Positions 33,811 to 45,852 are shown, counted from the first letter of the stretch. The stretch: DNA of 64,000 nt from Capra hircus (GCF_001704415.2 NC_030808.1:133625089-133689088), one strand, 5' to 3'. Notes: generated by a model from the sequence alone, not told the origin. Program-made: numbers and translations.

Positions 33811-35429
33811 ATCACTAGCTGAGTGGAGACGGAGGTCAGAGAGGTTACTGACTGCCCCATGCTCAGAGGGAGGGCACGGGGTCTCACTCACCAGAGACAC
33901 TCTGCATCACTGTAGGTAGTTGTGTTCAGGCTTGGCCATGCCCTTCCTGCTGGGAACTAGGCAGAGGGTGCCTGAGCCTTGACTCTGTTGACCCCTCATG
34001 TTTTCCCCTTGGGTATGTTAGATTCTTTCTCTCTTTCGTGGGATCTTATGGACACACCTAACCAAAGGGCTTGCCGTGACCCTCACCTTGACCATGCTTT
34101 GTTCACAGCCAGGAGGTGGAGGTGGACTGGCCTTGGTGCAGTCACAGTGAGGGTGTCGGGTTCAGAAGGCTGCTTGAGAAATGTAGTGACAAATTAGAAT
34201 TCATTCCTGTGGAAAACTGAGACTAGATTAGCCAAATTGCCTAGGCTCATGAGACAGGGCGTGGATTGAGGTCTTTGGGGATAATTCACAAATTATGTAT
34301 GGAATTGGTGAGTTATTAATGAGGGAGGTTCTCTCCTCTATCTGCTGTATGGCTGGATGGGGCCCTTTGCAGCCATATGCCAGTCTGCTGAGACAGTCTG
34401 GATTGTCTTCTCCCAGCAGCCCACGAAGCAAAGCAGGGAGCTTGCAGATAGGGCCCCCCTGCATCAGAGCCATACCCCCAGGCCCATGAGCCGCTCCAAA
34501 GGGACTTCAAGAAGGTGAGTGTCTCTCCAGGTAAAGTTCCCTGAGAACAGGTAAAAAGGCTAATCTCACCTGAAATATGTTTGAAATTACCTAAGTGGGA
34601 AACCTAGCTTCTTTCTCTGCCTCACTTCACCCCCCGACACACACCAACTGCATGTTCACAGACCCCACAAGGAAGTGCCTGGATAGTCTTCAGTGGCTTT
34701 CACAAAACTCGCCTGGATGTGAAATCCTCGAATGCAGTGCGTAAACTGAGCTGAGGGCAGAGTCTGTGTTGCTGTTGATTGTTTATGTTAATTTGCCAGT
34801 GCCTTCTTGTGCTTTGGAGCCTCCTGTTTATTTGGTTCTTCTTTGGGGTCACACCAGTGAGAGTGATTCTCACACATTCTGCTTCTTGGGTGTCGTGGGG
34901 TCTGGGATGTCCCCCTAACCCCTTATTAGGGGAAGAAACGCAGTTATTAAGGATTCTTCCATACCATGGGGAGGGACCCGCTGGCGTCTGGGAATACACA
35001 CTCTGACACCATTCTATGTAAACCCGGACATGCTTCTGCTCATTTTAATTAGACAGATAAAATTAGCAAGGAGATTAAGGTAAAAGGAGAAATTAAAAAT
35101 ATTTAAGTGTTAGGTGGAATTTACAAAAGTGAATTGAACAATGAGGTACAGGAAGGAATGCAGAGAAACACAGACACATCTGAAACGTTCCTCGGATGCC
35201 ACACAGCTCAAGCCAGTCCCCAGACGAGGGGAAGAAGAACTCTCTTCTTCACCATCTTGAATCAGGTTCGGGGGATGTGGAAGAACATTCTCCAGAAACA
35301 CCTTCCTTCTCCTTCTCTTCAGATGTCACCAAGAATAACGAATCAGTCAGTATCATTCTCAAATGGCCCACACTGCATCCAATTCAAACCACTCACCTGT
35401 TTCCTGTCTGAATTTGCAAGCTTTCCGGA
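33811..35429. other. DNA just past the proposed EPHB1 3' end
   Basis: No young repeat and no exon is seen. A second AATAAA on minus lies at 34827-34832 and an ATTAAA at 35044-35049. Part of this block would therefore be 3' UTR if a distal polyadenylation site is used. Confidence 0.45.
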
Positions 35430-36357
35430 GATTTTTTCCCTTTTTCATTTTATTTTTCTCCCTACTCTCTCTCCCCACTGAGCCAACAGGCCAATGGGGC
35501 CAATCAGAAAACCATACCGACAACATGCTCCAGCCCCTGTGGATTTTCCAGGGGCAAAGACTTCCCAGTTCTTTCTTGTTTGCATCTGTTACGAACAAGC
35601 AGTTACCTGATAACACAGACATACATAAGTGTGCCTTTGCACACGGAAACAGGTTTTTGTTTTTTTTTTCCAATTTGTGGTTTCTTTTTCCTTTTTGCAG
35701 AAAATGCAAACAAAAGAAAAACAAGGTTTTCAATTGAAGGTACATCTCTTCTTCAATATGAAGACATTAATTGAATTGGTTGGATCCCCCATGCAGTGGT
35801 CAGCAAGGTCCTTTGGCAACTGACAAAACATCTGGAGTCTCAGGAGCTGGGGTTTGTTTGAAGAAACTTCCCTACACGAGTCATGAGCAAAGGGAGATGG
35901 ATGTGCGGGGAGGGAGAGGGCTCGTGAGGAGGAGGACAAAAGGAGAAAAGAAAAGAACGTCATTGGTGAGGAAGAAAATGGGAAATTACTTCTGTTTCTT
36001 CCCTCGACCTCCTTCCCTTTCTTCTTGCCGGTGGATGACTCCAGCCCACCCAGGGTGCGAGCTGAGTTCACTCTTGGGGTTTCTGACACTTACTGTTTTG
36101 TCTTCACTTCCACTGAACATCACCTTTCTGTATTTTTATCATTACATATTTGGTTCCCCACGGCACCTTAAATGTGCATCAGTCACTGAGAAATGAAGGT
36201 TGCCTATTAGGAATAGGTCCAGCTTATTCTTCATTATGAGAACGCATTTCTCAGGTGAGAAGCCAGTCTCTCCAGAACATTCCACAGTGGTCAACCTCTG
36301 GTTCCCCTTGAGCCTAGTCCTTTTCCTTCCTCTCCTCCCCACAGAAAACAAGAGTTG
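35430..36357 (-). other. EPHB1: EPHB1 3' untranslated region (proximal form)
   Basis: This is the sequence directly after the TGA stop on minus, free of recognisable transposons. The first AATAAA on this strand comes about 900 nt after the stop, followed by a GT-rich GGTGAGTGGTTTG element (plus 35388-35400), which fits a cleavage site near 35425-35435. The end point is inferred from these signals only. A longer form reaching the AATAAA at 34827 is possible. Open frames of over 100 codons on both strands here are shadows without motifs. Confidence 0.55.
35449..35454 (-). terminator. EPHB1: Candidate EPHB1 polyadenylation signal AATAAA
   Basis: Plus TTTATT is AATAAA on minus. It is the first canonical hexamer after the stop codon and has a downstream GT-rich tract about 50 nt further on. 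Confidence 0.5.
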
Positions 36358-36466
36358 TCATGCCATTGCCGTTGGTGACTGACTCATCTGGACCCTCATA
36401 GACAGAATGCTGTTCAGGATCTTCTTCTGATGACCTGCCAAGGTGACCCCTATTCTCAGGAGGTCT
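36358..36466 (-). CDS. EPHB1: EPHB1 terminal coding exon: second half of the SAM domain, C-terminal tail and stop
   Basis: This is the last coding exon of ephrin type-B receptor 1, a membrane receptor tyrosine kinase for ephrin-B ligands that works in axon guidance and cell sorting. The acceptor TTTCCCTCCTAG precedes AGACCTCCTG. The first base completes the split Glu codon of the exon at 39796-39951. It encodes DLLRIGVTLAGHQKKILNSI, then SMRVQMSQSPTAMA after one Leu, and ends with TGA at 36358-36360. The segment is the last SAM-domain helices and the tail. The SPTAMA ending is that of EPHB1 and not of other EphB receptors as I recall them. Compared with recalled human EPHB1 it shows Val for Ile (36445-36447), Leu for His (36403-36405) and Met for Ile (36385-36387). 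The recall-based comparison needs an alignment. Confidence 0.95.
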
Positions 36467-37284
36467 CTAGGAGGGAAAAAGCCACAAAGAAGGGACATTA
36501 GTGCTTTCCACTGGTCAAAACTCATCACAGAAGGCAAGCTCTAATAATAGTGGGGTAGGCAAGAAAAGGTGTTTAGAATCCAATGTGGCCAAGTTTATCC
36601 AAGGCTGGCAAACATCTAACTCAATATTCCCTTTCTCAATCTCAATCTCTCCATACAGTGGCCCCTGCCTCCAATGCCCCCTCCAGCTTAGACGACCCTG
36701 AAAGTGCTGTGCATTCTTCTTCACCTGCAGGTTCTGGAGCAGCCCTTTCATTGTGTCCATGACCCTAGGTGGACTAGAACTTTCCTCTGCTGTTTTTTTT
36801 TTAACACTCCAAGCACACACTGTATGGGGCTTTGGTTATTCTGTGAGGTTTCTGCCTAAGTTAGTGATTGCCCATTGTGATTGAAAAGATGTAGGGCTTG
36901 CCTGGTTTTCTGATGTTTTCCCCTGAGTTTCCATTTTCTGCTTCTGTTAGAATTTTAATGTCATGAATTTTTAAGAAGGGTGATCTCAAAATAACTTTCA
37001 AATATCCGCCCAAGCAGGAATCCAAGGAAGACGGTTAGGATAGGGATTTGGACTGGATTCATCTTTGAGCTGTGAGTCTTAATATGAACAAGTTCATGGC
37101 TTATATTTGACTTTGGGGAGACCCATGCATCTTCTTTTAGTTAATAATATTACATTATTTGAGTGCTTCCCACGTGCCATATATTAATTCATTTATACCC
37201 ATGGAAGCATTTCATAAAAACTGCCAAACCACTCAGAATCGATGATAATAATTTACCAGCCATCATTTCTCACCTGTGTCCTGT

Positions 37285-37500
37285 GGGTAAACAATAGACA
37301 AGTGCCTTATATGTACTATTCCACTTATCTCTCACCACAAACCAATGAGGTGGGTACTATTATTATTTGCATATTTATAGACGAGGCAAGCAGGGCTCAA
37401 AGAAATTGAGTAACATGTTCAAGATCACACAGCAGGTAAGCAGTGGTGGAGCTGGGCTTCAAACTCCGGACTGCCTGGCTCTCAGTTACCCTGCACGGCT
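37285..37500 (-). mobile_element. MIR SINE, antisense
   Basis: CCAATGAGGTGGGTACTATT, GAGTAACATGTTCAAGATCA and CACAGCAGGTAAGCAGTGGT give the antisense MIR core almost complete. Upstream L2/MIR-like sequence may extend it to about 37150. Confidence 0.85.
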
Positions 37501-38674
37501 GCTCTCAGAATTCTTCTAGTGTCCTGACTGTACTCTCTGGAGACCCCCTGCCCCAGCAGGGCAGATGGCTCTGAGCACTGTACATGAGACTCATGAGAAG
37601 GCCCCTGTGCCGGCTTCCTGTCTACACCTGGGCCCTCCCAACTCCTCCTTTCAGCTGGTGGTCAGCCTCCCTTGGGTTGCAGCTGGCCTAGATAGTCAAA
37701 TTGTCCACGTCTTTTCAGCAAATACTTTTGAGAGGTATCCTTGAATTCTGAATTCAAAACTGTCCTGCAATCTACTTTATTTAGTTACACATGTTCTTTT
37801 TCTGCCTTTTATCACTCAAGAAGCACAGGAAATTGCTCCAATAGTGTGTGGACATTTTTTACTTTTAACTAAATCCCTTAATTTTCAGTTTCACTTTCCT
37901 TTTATTTTTCCTCTAGCTCTTTATCATGTGGCTATTCCCAGACTGAAGGAATGTCTCCACTTGATTCCTTAGGCTTGTGGAGGATCAGGTGATGCGGGTC
38001 CTCATACTCATCCCATGACAGTGGGAAATCAGATACAGTCCTGCACTCATGGACGCTCATTCCACTTCTAAACCCAAGCATCCTTTTTAGCTCTGTAAGA
38101 TGGGGAAGCTGGTTTTCCACTGGGAAGGGCTTATTTTTTATTTTTGGTGTCTGATGATAATTCATGATGACAAGGGCTTTTTAAGGCATCACCAGGAATT
38201 GAACTCAAGTGTAAAAAATGAATTCTGGTGTTTAGTGGATCCAAGGCTAGAGGGACATCCAAGCCATTTCCCAGGAGAAAGTGGAGGTTCCAACATTTCT
38301 GGAGGGAATAAACCTGAGAGACGTGAAGCTGGACTCTAGGAAACTTGATTGCAGACTAGGAGTCTGGGATAGAAGGCTGAGGGTCAATCAGCTGTCCCCC
38401 TGGCACCCAACTGCTAGAGTTGGAAGACCCCCACCTCTCCCCAGGGACTCAGTAACTGGCCCACCCCAGGATGGAACCCCAGCCCAGAGCACTGTGTCTG
38501 AAACAGCACAGGTGATCAGTAAGCGTTCGTCCATTACCTGGCAGGCTGACCAGGGGAAATATGTGTCACAGGCCACCAACCCTAGCTGCAGCAGGGCAGC
38601 TGGTCAGGTCCCCGCTGGTGTGTGTGTATGCATGTGTGTTCAGAATTTGACTCTTGCCCACTGTAATCCAGATG

Positions 38675-38830
38675 CAGATTTGAGTCAGTCACATTAGAAT
38701 TACCTAGGGAGTTTTAACATCCAGATGCTCAGGTCTCACCATGTACCAAATCACTCAGAAGATCTGGGTGTAGGAATCAGGCATCAGTCGTTAAAAGGAT
38801 CTCAGGAGACTCAGTGTACACGCACCAAAG
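38675..38830 (+). mobile_element. MER5A-like DNA-transposon fossil
   Basis: TCACATTAGAATTACCTAGG, GTTTTAACATCCAGATGCTC and the following GATCTGGGTGTAGGAATCAG keep the MER5A order with strong divergence. Confidence 0.55.
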
Positions 38831-39795
38831 TACAGCCCCTTGCGTCCCCAGTCGGATAGGCGGGAGCATATGGAGCCAGCAGTTAGGAAAGCAGGCTTCA
38901 GTTCCCGCTTTGTTACCCCTGACAGCCCAGTCCGCAGGCACTAACGCCATCGCCTTTCTGAATCTCTGAATGGAAGGGGTAGAACTAGATACAGATTTCT
39001 CAAACTGCAGGTCCACAGAACCCTGCCTTCTGAAATACAGTTCCAAGGTATTTAATAATTTTCCATGGGCTTCTTTATCTCAGGATTTTTCATGGCCTTT
39101 ACAGTGCTAATATGTGGAGTGAATCTCCAGGAGAGTGATAAAGTACTCAGTATTTCCTAAATTTATTTGACCATGGGACCTTTTTTCCAAGGAGAACCTA
39201 TTAACATTTCCCAGAACGGGTGCTGCTCAGAACATTCTTGGGGAAATGATGGACTGCATGGGTCTTTAAGACCCTTTCTGGCTCTCATCTTATTTGAATA
39301 ATTTTAGTTTTTGTATTCCTCCACACTCCTGTGGGGGCTGCAGTTGGAAAATAATTTGTGGGGGCTGGAAACGTCTGCTTATTTACAAGCGCTATCTGAG
39401 GACGAAGACAGGCTCCAGGCGCATAGGCGACTGCTGCTGAATCAGTGCTCTGCCTCTTCCTGCTCTGATGTTTAAAGTGCTGGCTGGCTGTGTTCTTTCC
39501 ATCTGGATGCTCTCTTTGATGGGCTGAGTTTAAAAACTTAAACAGAGGAGAGGCTCTCGGTGATTAGGCAAATGACATATGGCAGTGGCTTGGAGGAACT
39601 CTCATTTGGGACCTGGAATAAATCTCAGCCTCCCCACCTCACCCTTCCATCTTTCCCAGGCTCTTCCCCGCCAGGCCTGGTTCTATCCCGAGATGGGGCT
39701 CTGAGGATGAGGCCAGACCCGCACCACGAGGGACAGCAGCGAGGGAGCCTTGACCTCCACCCTCAGGCAGGACAGAGACGATGCCCACCACTTAC

Positions 39796-39951
39796 TCTGA
39801 TGTCATCTGGGTGACCAGCTGGAGGGACGTGAAGCCGGCAGTGAGGAAGCTGTCCCTGTACTGGACCATCTTGATGGCGCTGAGCCAGTCATCCACGGTG
39901 GTGAAGGCTGTGAAGTCTGGGATGGAGCGGTCGAGTAGGGGCTGGGAAGGC
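39796..39951 (-). CDS. EPHB1: EPHB1 exon: kinase-SAM linker and first half of the SAM domain
   Basis: The 156-nt exon lies between acceptor CTGTCTCGCAG and donor GTAAGTGG. Its first G completes the Val codon split from the exon at 41779-41972, and its last GA begins the Glu finished in the terminal exon. It encodes 51 full residues: the linker PSQPLLDRSIPDF, then the SAM start FTTVDDWLSAIKMVQYRDSF and the LQLVTQMTS end. This linker is the EPHB1-specific one. Counting back from a 984-residue protein, the Tyr in MVQYRD is residue 928, which in human EPHB1 is reported as an SH2-adaptor docking tyrosine (GRB10/GRB7). SAM domains mediate oligomerisation and scaffolding inside the cell. The exon looks intact. 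Confidence 0.97.
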
Positions 39952-41778
39952 CTGCGAGACAGAGGGCAGCAGTGACCCTACAGCTGCAAGGGGGCATGGG
40001 CAGACCACACTCCTGGCGGACGGTGGACTTCATGGAGGTTCGGCGCCTCTGGTGGGATGAGGATTATGGAGGAAACCGGGGCTGACCCTTCCTTCTCTAC
40101 ACAGTTCTGGCCTGGCACAGCTCCTCAAGGCCAGGTGGCCCATCCTCCTGTCCCTGGGCTCTGTCCCATGCCAGTCAGCCCAGACCGGCAGACTGACACA
40201 GCGTGCAATCTGAAGGGAAGAGAAGGATCCCAATCCTTTGTAAACTGAAATCTAAGAGCTTCACCAACCAAAGATATGGTTCGTTTACAAATATATGAAG
40301 TTCACTGCGGCCTCCCCAGTGTTGGCAACATTCTTTCCTCCTTGTTCCGTCCTCCACTGACTGAAAGAAATGGAATAGAGCAGCCCACCACTGACCTTCT
40401 CTCGCATAGTCTCAGAGCAGACCCCCAGGTGCCACCTCCAGAAATCAGGGTGCCATCTTCACATCGCCCTCACCTTCAGCATCCACACCCAGCCCTTCAC
40501 CAAGTCATAAAGATTTGACTTTCAAAACGTCTCAAGCTCACTTGCTTCTTTCTACACAATTAGCCTGATTCAAGATGCTATCTCTATGGTTACTGCCATG
40601 TCCTCCTATCAAGTCTGTCTTCATGCTCCCTTCAACATCAGGTCCACACTAGCCTGCACTCTTTAAAAAAGCTAGATGTGATCGTGACAGGAACCCCCAT
40701 CCCTTACCCCTGATCCATGTCAAACTTGACCCACTTCAGTGGGTAATCATTGCTAGGAATACTCAGAGGCCTTAGCAGGGCCTAAAGGCTCTGAGCATCT
40801 GGCCCTTGCCTATCTTCCCAGCCTCAGTCCCCAACTGGTCCCCTCACAAACAGCACTCCCAACACGCTGGCCCTGTCCTTCCCACGCTTGGCCCTCTGCA
40901 CAGGTCGGGGAACCCTGACCCTCTACTCCCATCTCGCTTTCACTCAGCTAATGCATCCTCGCCCTTCAGCTCTCAACTGAAATAACAGGCATCAGGGTCA
41001 CCTCCCTCACGCAAGACCAAGGTGTATGCTCTCCAAGTATCACATACTTCCCTGCCACACTGGCCAGCCAAGTGTCAACTGGAATATCTTTGGGCAACCA
41101 TCTGCTTAATGTGAACTGCTCCTAAATGATTCTGAGCTCCATGGGGGCATGTCTATCTTGCTCATTCTATATGGCCAGCAAGGTCATGGCAGTTAGCACA
41201 TAAGCACCCAATACACTCTGGTCCAAAGGATGAATTAAAAAACAAGTTAACACTGCAAATGTAGATGAGTGATGTACAGCTGACAGTTGCTGACAGTAGC
41301 TGACAGCTCTGTGCATTTGCTAGTAACAAATCCAATTGCTCTAAATTTCTGTCCCATAGCTGTCAGGTTGGCCAAGGTTCCAAGTCTGCAGCTCCCCCTG
41401 CCTCATACACTGAAAGGTGTCTTCTGGAAACCGAATTGCCCAGAAGTGGGGTCTCGTATCAGTCAGATAAGATCAACCTAATTATTACAGAGCCCGTGCC
41501 CAGTCCATCTGAGGCCAACGGACATAGAGAGCCAGACAGGCATTTGATCATCTGTCTACAACCCATGCTGGGGAGAGGGAATATTTCAGAAAGGTAGAGG
41601 GGAAAAGGAAGGGAAGAGTCTTGGAACTTCTTCCATCTGTGGATAAGCTCAGCTACCTCTCCCTTGCTCTCAGTGGATTGAAGATTAGCAGCCTTGCTCA
41701 GGGCTCTGCCCAACTATGAGACCCCACCCCCACCCCAACCCCCCCCAACTAGGTACCACCCTGCTCTACCGGACTCAC
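39952..41778 (-). other. EPHB1: EPHB1 intron (1827 bp)
   Basis: Donor GTGAGT (41773-41778 on minus) and acceptor TCTCGCAG (39952-39959). An L2 fossil fills 40540-41250. A C-rich tract lies near 41725-41748, on the donor side. No extra exon is seen. Confidence 0.85.
40540..41250 (+). mobile_element. L2 LINE 3' portion
   Basis: TGAGCATCTGGCCCTTGCCT, CAGGGTCACCTCCCTCACGC and GAGCTCCATGGGGGCATGTC, then CAGTTAGCACATAAGCACCC, follow L2 order to its 3' end near 41240. Confidence 0.65.
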
Positions 41779-41972
41779 ACGGCGGTGATGGTAGCCACAG
41801 TCTTGAGACTTGCCGGGTTCCGGATCATCTTGTCCAGGGTGTTAACAATCTCTGCAAAGCGGGGCCGGCTGTTACGGTCCTTCTGCCAACAGTCCAGCAT
41901 GAGCTGGTGTAGAGCAGCTGGGCAGTCCATGGGAGGGGGCAGCCGGTAGTCCTGCTCGATGGCATTGATGAC
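41779..41972 (-). CDS. EPHB1: EPHB1 exon: kinase C-lobe end
   Basis: The 194-nt exon is bounded by acceptor GTGTCCCTGCAG and donor GTGAGTCC. It encodes 64 residues plus two bases of a Val codon, starting VINAIEQDYRLPPPMDCPAA and continuing with LMLDCWQKDRNSRPRFAEIV and MIRNPASLKTVATITA. This is the last part of the catalytic domain, including the CWQxxxxxRP motif of subdomain XI with its invariant Arg, followed by the start of the linker to the SAM domain. By length it corresponds to human residues 833-897. It is in frame with the exons on both sides and has no stop or frameshift. The NSRPRFAEIV and ASLKTVATI wording separates EPHB1 from EPHB2, EPHB3 and EPHB4 as I recall them. Confidence 0.97.
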
Positions 41973-42124
41973 CTGCAGGGACACACATGAGAACAAGTAT
42001 GATTGCTGATGAGTCACTAGCCAGTCATTCACAAATTAGCCCCTGAGGGTGGAGCCTCCTTGCCTCAGGTGTCCTCATTCTGTGCCACTATACCTGTCAC
42101 TATAATAGACTTTATGGGTACTTG

Positions 42125-42245
42125 GCTTCTGCCCCTAGACTATGAGTTCCCAGAAAGCAGGGCCTGCATCTTATTGTGTCTTTGTGTCCCCAGCTACTGG
42201 GATAGGGCCTGACATATACTAGATGGCTATGAAATGTTTGCTAAA
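42125..42245 (+). mobile_element. L2 LINE 3' terminus
   Basis: GACTATGAGTTCCCAGAAAG, CAGGGCCTGCATCTTATTGT and TATGAAATGTTTGCTAAAGA are the L2 terminal signature. Confidence 0.8.
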
Positions 42246-42739
42246 GAATGGTTGGAGCTTCTCCTTTGAGAGGATGCCAGGCCCAATCTTGCCTTCCTGG
42301 CAGCTGGTGGCACCAGGGCAGATGAAACAATGGCACACGGAAATGCAATGAACCCGCTGTTTGCAAACAACACCCACCAGAGCCCATGGTGGGCCTCGTC
42401 CTTCTACTGCTATGGGAAGAGAAAGGGAGAGAGGGGATCAGAACGTGATGGAGAACCTACTTCATGCCAGGGACCCTTTAGATGCTTTCTAGACATTATC
42501 TGCCTTAGTCTTCATGAGGCAGTGGTAGGAATCTGATAGAAGATAATTCAGTTAAACAAACTGGTTCAGTACAATGACAATGGTAGAAATAACAAGGTGA
42601 TCCAACATAAATATCTTCCATCAAGTTTTGTTAATTTTCATAGATTCCAGGGGATGATTTTGTAAAGATTTTAGGATCTGTAAGCACCCTTTACTCCTCA
42701 GTTTCCAATTCATTTAAATTAATTATGCCTGCTCTCTGG

Positions 42740-43160
42740 TTTTGGAAATAGTAAAAATAATTATAAGCAACCCAGTGCTAAACATACAAATTTATTATGG
42801 CACACTCATAGCACAACGGAAGGAATGGAATACAATGCAGGCCTTAAGATGTTGCAAAAATGTACCTATTGAGATAGAAATATACTCCCATTATAATACT
42901 AGGCAAAAGAGCAGGCTGTCTAAGTGCAGGTACGGTATAATCTTACTTTTGTAGAAAAACAAGAATCAAAACAAAACAAAGACTAATAATTACACACATA
43001 CATAGAAAAGTCCTTGGAAGGATCTACACCATGGAGCTAAGGGTGGTTGCCTCTGGGCAGGTAGAAATATGAATGCCCTTTGTGTTTGTCTTTTTCTTTC
43101 TTTATATGTTTATACCCTATAATAATTAGGTGTTGGTTTTACATTAACATAAACAGTTAA
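42740..43160 (+). mobile_element. L1M-type 3' UTR fragment
   Basis: Diverged L1 tail sequence: a GGAATGGAATACAATGCAGG segment, then GGTGGTTGCCTCTGGGCAGG and an AT-rich end. Confidence 0.65.
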
Positions 43161-43619
43161 AGACCTTTAACAACATAGGAAATAATTTGGAGCTCAGGAA
43201 TTTTCAGGTGTTTTTGCTTCTACTTTAAAAAATGTCAGATTCATTTCAATTGATTATTCTTTTTTTTTTTTCCACTTTGTAAATTGGTCAGAAAGTGAAT
43301 ATTCTTGATTAGTTTATACTGTTACAAATTCTATGCATGGTATTCAGGGCATGAGGGGGAATGAGATAATATAATAACCTGAAGTCATTAGAGATAATCA
43401 AGGTATATTATTACTTCTATTCAATGTGGCAAAAAAAAAAAAAAAACACCACCCACAATGTTTCAAAAAAACAAGCACACAAACCATACCAATATGATCA
43501 CTTTATAAAAAACCAGCTACTGTGGATGTGCACTTCTGAATAATATGTTATCCCACCAACAAATGTTTATCTCGGCCAGACTGTTGTCAATCAGATTACC
43601 TGTTACCCTCTCAGGAGTC

Positions 43620-43770
43620 CATTTTAGCCCTATTTTCCCCATGAGGAAATGAACATGCAATCGGGGCAGTTATTTACCTGAGGGCACGCAGCTAGTGAGG
43701 GACAGGGCTGGGAAAAGAGATATCTAAGTTCAAGTTCTGAACACTCTGAAGCCTACTCTTTCAGACTCTG
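43620..43770 (-). mobile_element. MIR SINE, antisense
   Basis: TATTTTCCCCATGAGGAAAT and GAGGGCACGCAGCTAGTGAG match the antisense MIR core. Confidence 0.7.
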
Positions 43771-44569
43771 TGGGATTGCCACAGTGATCTCAGCCTGGAG
43801 AATAGTCATTGGAGCTGTTTGATGTCTTCACGGTAGGAAATGGGGATATGCAGCTAAACCAAGTAACCCAAGAGGGCGAGTAACAGGACATCCTTTCTAG
43901 CTCCTTCCAGACAGCCAGCTGGAGGGGCCCAGTCACAGAGTTCCCACTCAGCATGGGGACAAGTGGGATTACCCACTGAATGGCTCCACAAGCTCTGGAT
44001 TGCCTAAGGACTAGCTGGTGGGGCCAGCAGGAGGGGTTTGTGTTCAGATTCAACTTCTTTGAAGGGGTTGGGGCCCCTAAAGTCTTTCAATGCAAGGCAG
44101 TTCATGTTCCCCTAAACTGCTGGCCTCGTTGCTCAAATTATTTCATGGCTAGATTCCCATACACCAATGTTCCCCCCAACAAGATTCTTCTTCTGCCTGC
44201 CCAAAAGGAGAAGGAGCACTGGAGGCAGAGCCCTTCTGTGGGCACAGCTCAGAGGTGCGGCCAGCCGACCCAAGCACTCCTGGCACATCACTGAGTGGCC
44301 AGAGCACTGGCTTGCTCTGACTCTCCTGTCTGGGAGCTTTAGACCAGATGGCATTTAGCCGCTTTACCCCTGTCTCCTCTACACACCACCTCTTTAGAAG
44401 CTCCGGAAGACTGTTCTGGGGTTTGATTATGTATTTCTTCCGTTTGCTTGATGTGCTGACTTTCTTTTTAAGAGGACATCAAAGAGTCACTGATCCCTCC
44501 TCCCTGCAGGCCCGAAGCCCCACGCACTGTGCCGGTGATGGTGTGGCATTGCCATTGAGTACATAGACC

Positions 44570-44690
44570 TTGGAGATCTGGGTTAAAATACTAACTCCAC
44601 TTCTTATTAGCTCCAGAAACATGGGAGAGTCACTTGACTTCCTGAAACTGCACAGATGGGGGTGTCGGAAGACTCAAGTGATACAATGAG
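44570..44690 (+). mobile_element. MIR SINE fragment, sense
   Basis: TCTGGGTTAAAATACTAACT and CACTTGACTTCCTGAAACTG keep the MIR order with divergence. Confidence 0.55.
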
Positions 44691-45079
44691 CAGCAAAGGT
44701 GAGCGTCATGGAAAGGATCCCATCATCACATGGAGGCTGTCACTGTGGCCACGGCTATTACAGTGGAGGTCTTCTCTGCAGAAAGTGCTGCTGTTCTCCA
44801 GCAGCCATCTGGAGGCTTAGGAAGACGGTGTCTGGAAAGCACCAAGCACGCAGTGGGGACTTGTTAAATGGCACCTCTCTCCCAGTGTGTCACCTTTTGT
44901 GACAGAGGAGACAGAAACCCCCTCCTCTGCTTTTGCTTACAAAATTGGACTTTATTCCATCTGCTGTTTCTTCTGGACACCTTTGCTGTTATTGCTTGAG
45001 TAGATAATACTTTGGGAGCAATGATGTTTCTTAAAGCTTTTCTCTCTGCTCCAGAGAAAAATGGGTAACATTAACCTAT

Positions 45080-45285
45080 GATTTTACCAGTGGCTCAGTG
45101 GTAAAGAATCCACCTGCCAATGCAGGAGACCTGGGTTTGATTCCTGGGTCAGGAAGATCCCCTGGAGAATGAAATGGCAACTCACTCCAGTATTCTTTCC
45201 TGGGAAATCTCATGGACAGAGAAGCCTGGTGGGGTACAGTTCATGGGGCTGCAAAAGAGTCTGATATGACTGAGCTACTAAACAG
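45080..45285 (+). mobile_element. Bov-tA SINE
   Basis: Sense unit: CAGTGGCTCAGTGGTAAAGA, CCACTCCAGTATTC-type core (45184-45200) and GAGTCTGATATGACTGAGCT. It is antisense to EPHB1. Confidence 0.88.
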
Positions 45286-45639
45286 CATTCATTTACTCAT
45301 GTCCTTCACTGAAGCACTATACATTTGAAGATTTTTATTCTCTTTTTAAGGACTGGCGTTTTCTAAATTTTCTGAGTACATATAAGTTGTATTCAAATTA
45401 AAACATTATTATTTCAAAAAAGTATTTGTGATCCTCTAATGGGGCTTTGGGATCACTCCCTGTCACACCTGCCTCACTGGTAGCTGTGGAGAAAGCCAAG
45501 AGGAGGCAGGAGAATTGGGACTTATAGTCCCAACACCAGTGACTGCATCTTACTTGTGAACAAAGATGTGACCCAAACCTGGGGTCAGAGGGCATCCTGC
45601 TGAGCAGACTTGAAAATCAGAGCAAGTACTGGGCCCCTT

Positions 45640-45852
45640 GGGCTTCCCTGGTGGCTCAGACTATTAAAAAAATCCACCTGCAATGCGGGAGACCTGAATT
45701 CTACCCTTGGGTTGGGCAGATCCCCTGGAGAAGGGGACAGCTACCCACTCCCATATTCTTGCCTGGAGAATTCCATGGATAGAGGAGCCTGGCAGGCTAG
45801 AGTCCATAGCAAAGAGTCGAACAGGACTGAGCGACTTTCACTTCACTTCTGC
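45640..45852 (+). mobile_element. Bov-tA SINE with 11-bp target duplication
   Basis: The sense unit runs GGGCTTCCCTGGTGGCTCAG to GACTGAGCGACTTTCACTTC. CTGGGCCCCTT flanks it perfectly at 45629-45639 and 45853-45863. It is antisense to EPHB1. Confidence 0.92.

Larger units (their letters stand above)
36467..39795 (-). other. EPHB1: EPHB1 last intron (3329 bp)
   Basis: It is bounded by donor GTAAGT (39790-39795 on minus) and acceptor CCTCCTAG (36467-36474). Contents include an antisense MIR (37285-37500), a MER5A-like fossil (38675-38830) and a possible hAT-like scrap near 39150-39240 (TTTGACCATGGGACCTTTTT). I see no additional exon. The many open frames lack splice context. Confidence 0.85.

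Noticed and set aside
35107..36196. Frames over 100 codons on both strands next to the EPHB1 stop
   Set aside because: They lie in the inferred 3' UTR, overlap each other and show no motif.
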